This document shows, one piece after another, positions 61,333 through 64,000 of a stretch of DNA of 64,000 nucleotides (positions within the stretch are counted from its first letter, which is position 1; each line of letters begins with the position of its first letter). Position numbers and translations under genes: made by a program. The DNA is from Monosiga brevicollis MX1. Lineage: Eukaryota > Opisthokonta > Choanoflagellata > Craspedida > Salpingoecidae. The DNA is taken from positions 194,888 to 258,887 of the forward strand of contig NW_001865040.1 in assembly GCF_000002865.3 (NCBI RefSeq), read 5' to 3'. Below the pieces are notes generated by a model. The model did not search any database and was not told the DNA's origin. It saw nothing but the letters and a program-made list of their open reading frames with translations.

Positions 61333-63177
61333 TCAGACAAGAGCCGTCTTGGTGGCACCGCTGTCATCACCGTCGGCGGGTAGCTTTTCGGGCTCGGGGA
61401 TGTCTGATGACTCCATAAACTTGATCATTTGAGCTGCCCAGACGCCAAAATCAAGAATAGAGCCAGAGTGAGGGGGGTTGCATGGGCTGAGGCTGTGGCT
61501 GGGCCGGGGAAAAAAAAAACACACGCACCCATCTGATCGACGGTCTTGCCAATGGCACTGTTCACGATGCGTGGCGGGATAATGCCTCGTGGATCCGTAT
61601 GAAAGTACTGCAGTTCAAAAGCAAGTTGGGTGGCATGAGCATGGCGGGCAAGGATGCCCCTTTTAGATTCATGGATTTCCTTTCCTTTGTAGATTGGGTG
61701 GGACAAGCGTCTTGGCTGGCACTAACCGAGGTGATGGTAGTATGAGGACGGCCATCCTTCTCCGAAGCCACAAACTGGGCCAGACCGAGGTTGATCTTGG
61801 CACGCACGGTGCCACGCACGGATGTGCCAAGCGGGTGGCCAACCGAGGTGGAGATGAGACTCTTGGCACCCTTGGCTTGGGGGTCGTTGACAGTACCGTT
61901 AATCCAGGCCGAGTAGATGCAGACGTCACGGTTGTCCAGCACGGGCACCTTGTACAGCACATAGATGTACTCGGCATCCTCATTGATCTGCGCATCACCA
62001 TGGGGCATTAGGTCTCGATGGCTTTGTGCAGAAGGTGTGAGCAACAGGCCAGCATTACCATACCGTCTCCAACGTTTGGCACTTGAGCATGTCCGGTTGC
62101 CACGAGCCCCAGAGTGCTAAGCACCGTCAAGAAAAAACACAGCAGGCCATATGGCAAGGTGAGCTGTACATCCACCAAGCATCAAGCGCTGTAGGGTGTC
62201 GATGAGCCCAAGAGCGGAGGAGAGTGGCGTACACTTGTCGTTGTAAATGGCAATGACCTTGCCAAGCGAGGCATCAACTTGCATCTCGCAGCGGACGACC
62301 ACCAGGGCCGAGTCCTTCATCTTCTTGACATCAAGCTTGACACCCTTCTTGTCAAACTTTCGAGCCCAGTGATCCTCGGGTTCACTGCAGCAAATGTGTG
62401 GGGTGGCCAAGAGCATTGAGCTTCTGGAACTGATTGAATCACCAGAGCGCATGAATGAGAATGGGGCGGGCGGGATACCTGCACAAGTCTTTCAGCTTTT
62501 GCATCAGCTCGGCATGTACGGTGGGCACGTCTAGAAGCGTTGTGCGCGCGGCGTTGGTGTCGTGAGGTGCCGAGCCCAAGATTAAGACTGGAAGTCGTCA
62601 ATGGCACCCCCCCCCCTTTTTTTTAGCCATATGGCGCCCTGCACACGAGTCGGGTGCTTACCAGGACGGTCGGCGGCCGCGGGATCGGCATCTAGACGCA
62701 GCTGTGGGAACCAACCCGGCAGGTTGCTTGATGAGCTTTCACCCTCAGTCTTTGACATGCGCCTTGAGCGAGCCCAAAAGCACTTGGTCCAAAGAGGAGA
62801 TGGCGTGCGAGAAGAAGGCCCTCACCTTCTCTAGGTTAAGATGGCACATGTCGCAGGTGCGCTGAGGCCCCTTCATGTCGAAGCTTTCGGGAAGCTCATC
62901 CTTGTGGGGCGAGCAAGTGTCGCAGAAGATTCGACCACACGCACTGCCAGGGCGAATAGAGTCAAGTTGTGGTGCACACATCGACAGGAAGACGAGGCAA
63001 GGCTTGGGAAGATTTCACGGCCAGGCGGCGGAGGACGGACCGGCAGTGGTGCTTGCGTTTCATCATGGAGAACTTGACATCACAGCCCACGCAGTTCTTG
63101 ACGTTGGTATCTTCCTCCCAAAGGGGAGCAACCTTGTCCGGGTCGACGCGGCTAGCGTCCAGGTCTTCAGCGCTCAT
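61333..63177 (-). CDS. FYVE zinc-finger plus START lipid-binding domain protein
   Basis: About seven exons from ATG 63177 (MSAEDLDASRVDPDKV) to TGA at 61333. The FYVE finger comes first: VAPLWEEDTNVKNCVGCDVK, SMMKRKHHCRSCGRIFCDTC across an intron, then CDMCHLNLEK. The WxxD, R/KHHCR and Cys pairs that bind zinc and PI3P are present. The rest (about 250 residues) is a START domain: WARKFDKKGVKLDVKKMKDS, ALVVVRCEMQVDASLGKV, EDAEYIYVLYKVPVLDNRDV, SLISTSVGHPLGTSVRGTV, and a final helix GVWAAQMIKFMESSD. Inference: a lipid-transfer or lipid-sensing protein recruited to PI3P-positive endosomes. FYVE-START proteins are known in protists such as oomycetes but are not a standard animal architecture. Several introns are 80-150 bases. 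Confidence 0.85.
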
Positions 63178-63757
63178 GATGGCGTGCGACGGAAAAAAAG
63201 CAAAAGAGAAAAAAAAAGGGGGGGGGGGGTCTAAAAAATTCAAGCAGTCATTGCGCGAGAGAGCGCGGGCATCCACACCCAGGCCAAAGGGGCGACGGCG
63301 ACGGAGACAGAGACAATACATGCAAAAAAAAAAAGAGAGTGAGCGAGAGAGAGAAGGAGGGGCGGGGGGCCTGGCGCAATCAGCAAGCGGGTTCGCCCTT
63401 GACGGTGTGGCGTCTGGCCGTGCTGCTGCTTCCTTTCCCTCCAGGACTGCTCAAATGGCGTGGTCCAACCTACCTAGAATTTGCTGTTGTTGACTTGCGT
63501 GATCCGATGATAAATGGCGCACGTCACCTCTACAAACGCCACACACCATCAGCATCGTTCAAGAGTCGACTGTCCACCAGCAGCAGCAGCAGCAGCAGGA
63601 GTAGCAGGAGTAGTAGCATCGCATCACACCGCTCTGCTCCTCTCGGGCCTCGGGGGCGTGTCGTACCTTCTTGTTCACTGTCCAAATGTACCAAATGCAT
63701 TTCAAACACACAGATCACCTGTTGTAATCAAAATCACACACACCATCACACACACAC

Positions 63758-63771
63758 ACTCTCTCTCTCTC

Positions 63772-63853
<82 letters not shown>

Positions 63854-63854
63854 G
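63758..63854 (+). repeat. (CT)n microsatellite
   Basis: CT array with one interruption (cgct near 63783), ending before ctagtag. Confidence 0.97.
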
Positions 63855-63919
63855 TAGTTTCTCTTTCTACATCCGGATGTAGTTTATCTCTTTCTGGTTT
63901 CTGGTTACTCTCTCTAGTT

Positions 63920-63921
<2 letters not shown>

Positions 63922-63995
<74 letters not shown>

Positions 63996-63996
63996 T
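63922..63996 (+). repeat. (CT)n microsatellite at window end
   Basis: Second CT array, interrupted once near 63980, probably related to the preceding one by local duplication. Confidence 0.95.
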
Positions 63997-64000
63997 GTCT

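Larger units (their letters stand above)
63178..64000. other. Repeat-rich region to window end
   Basis: Upstream flank of the FYVE-START gene: G run at 63220-63230, GA run, CAG/CAR triplets at about 63580-63612, then two long CT arrays. No gene supported. Confidence 0.6.

Overview
The window is nuclear DNA from a unicellular eukaryote, most likely a choanoflagellate (Monosiga-like). The reasons are many short GT-AG introns of about 60-250 bases, tightly packed genes on both strands, moderately GC-rich coding sequence, frequent CT/GT/GA microsatellites, and a holozoan gene set. That set includes a tomosyn-type Lgl protein, myosin VI, an ankyrin-TRPA channel, a PB1-containing MEKK2/3-type kinase, CCDC134, TMEM18 and myotrophin. 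The species call is inference. No virus, transposon, CRISPR array or rRNA/tRNA gene was recognised.

Layout. 1-3526 (-): 5' half of a tomosyn/STXBP5-like gene, cut by the window start, with a UBA domain in its inter-propeller linker. 4192-6912 (+): secreted LRR/Cys-rich protein with a SAM domain. 8089-9707 (+): HSP20 (alpha-crystallin) domain fused to four AMPK-gamma-type CBS repeats. 10263-14372 (-): multi-exon gene of unknown function. An assembly gap (15423-15472) follows. 15790-20848 (+): TRPA channel. 21095-22318 (+): secreted peptidoglycan-binding/YkuD L,D-transpeptidase-like protein. 23662-31843 (+): full-length ABCA transporter. 32520-33434 (-): CCDC134 homologue. 34455-38429 (+): myosin VI. 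38877-39835 (+): TMEM18. 40514-47249 (-): large type I membrane protein with Ig-like repeats. 48220-49397 (+): proteasome beta-4 (PSMB2). 50145-50624 (+): intronless NADAR/YbiA protein. 50890-52434 (-): purple acid phosphatase. 52808-54592 (-): protein with an RIIa-type docking domain. 55972-58964 (+): MEKK2/3-like kinase. 59815-60533 (-): myotrophin. 61333-63177 (-): FYVE-START protein.

There is no operon logic; neighbours are functionally unrelated, as expected in a compact eukaryotic genome. Many products belong to membrane traffic, actin/microvillus biology or the cell surface: tomosyn, myosin VI, ABCA, FYVE-START, TRPA, and the LRR and Ig-like surface proteins.

The most unusual items are the HSP20-AMPK-gamma fusion, the intron-bearing secreted YkuD protein (a likely bacterial acquisition), the UBA insertion in a tomosyn, a SAM domain in a protein with a signal peptide and no visible membrane span, and a myosin VI that keeps the reverse-gear region but appears to lack insert-1. 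All splice models were read by eye from GT-AG sites and reading-frame continuity.
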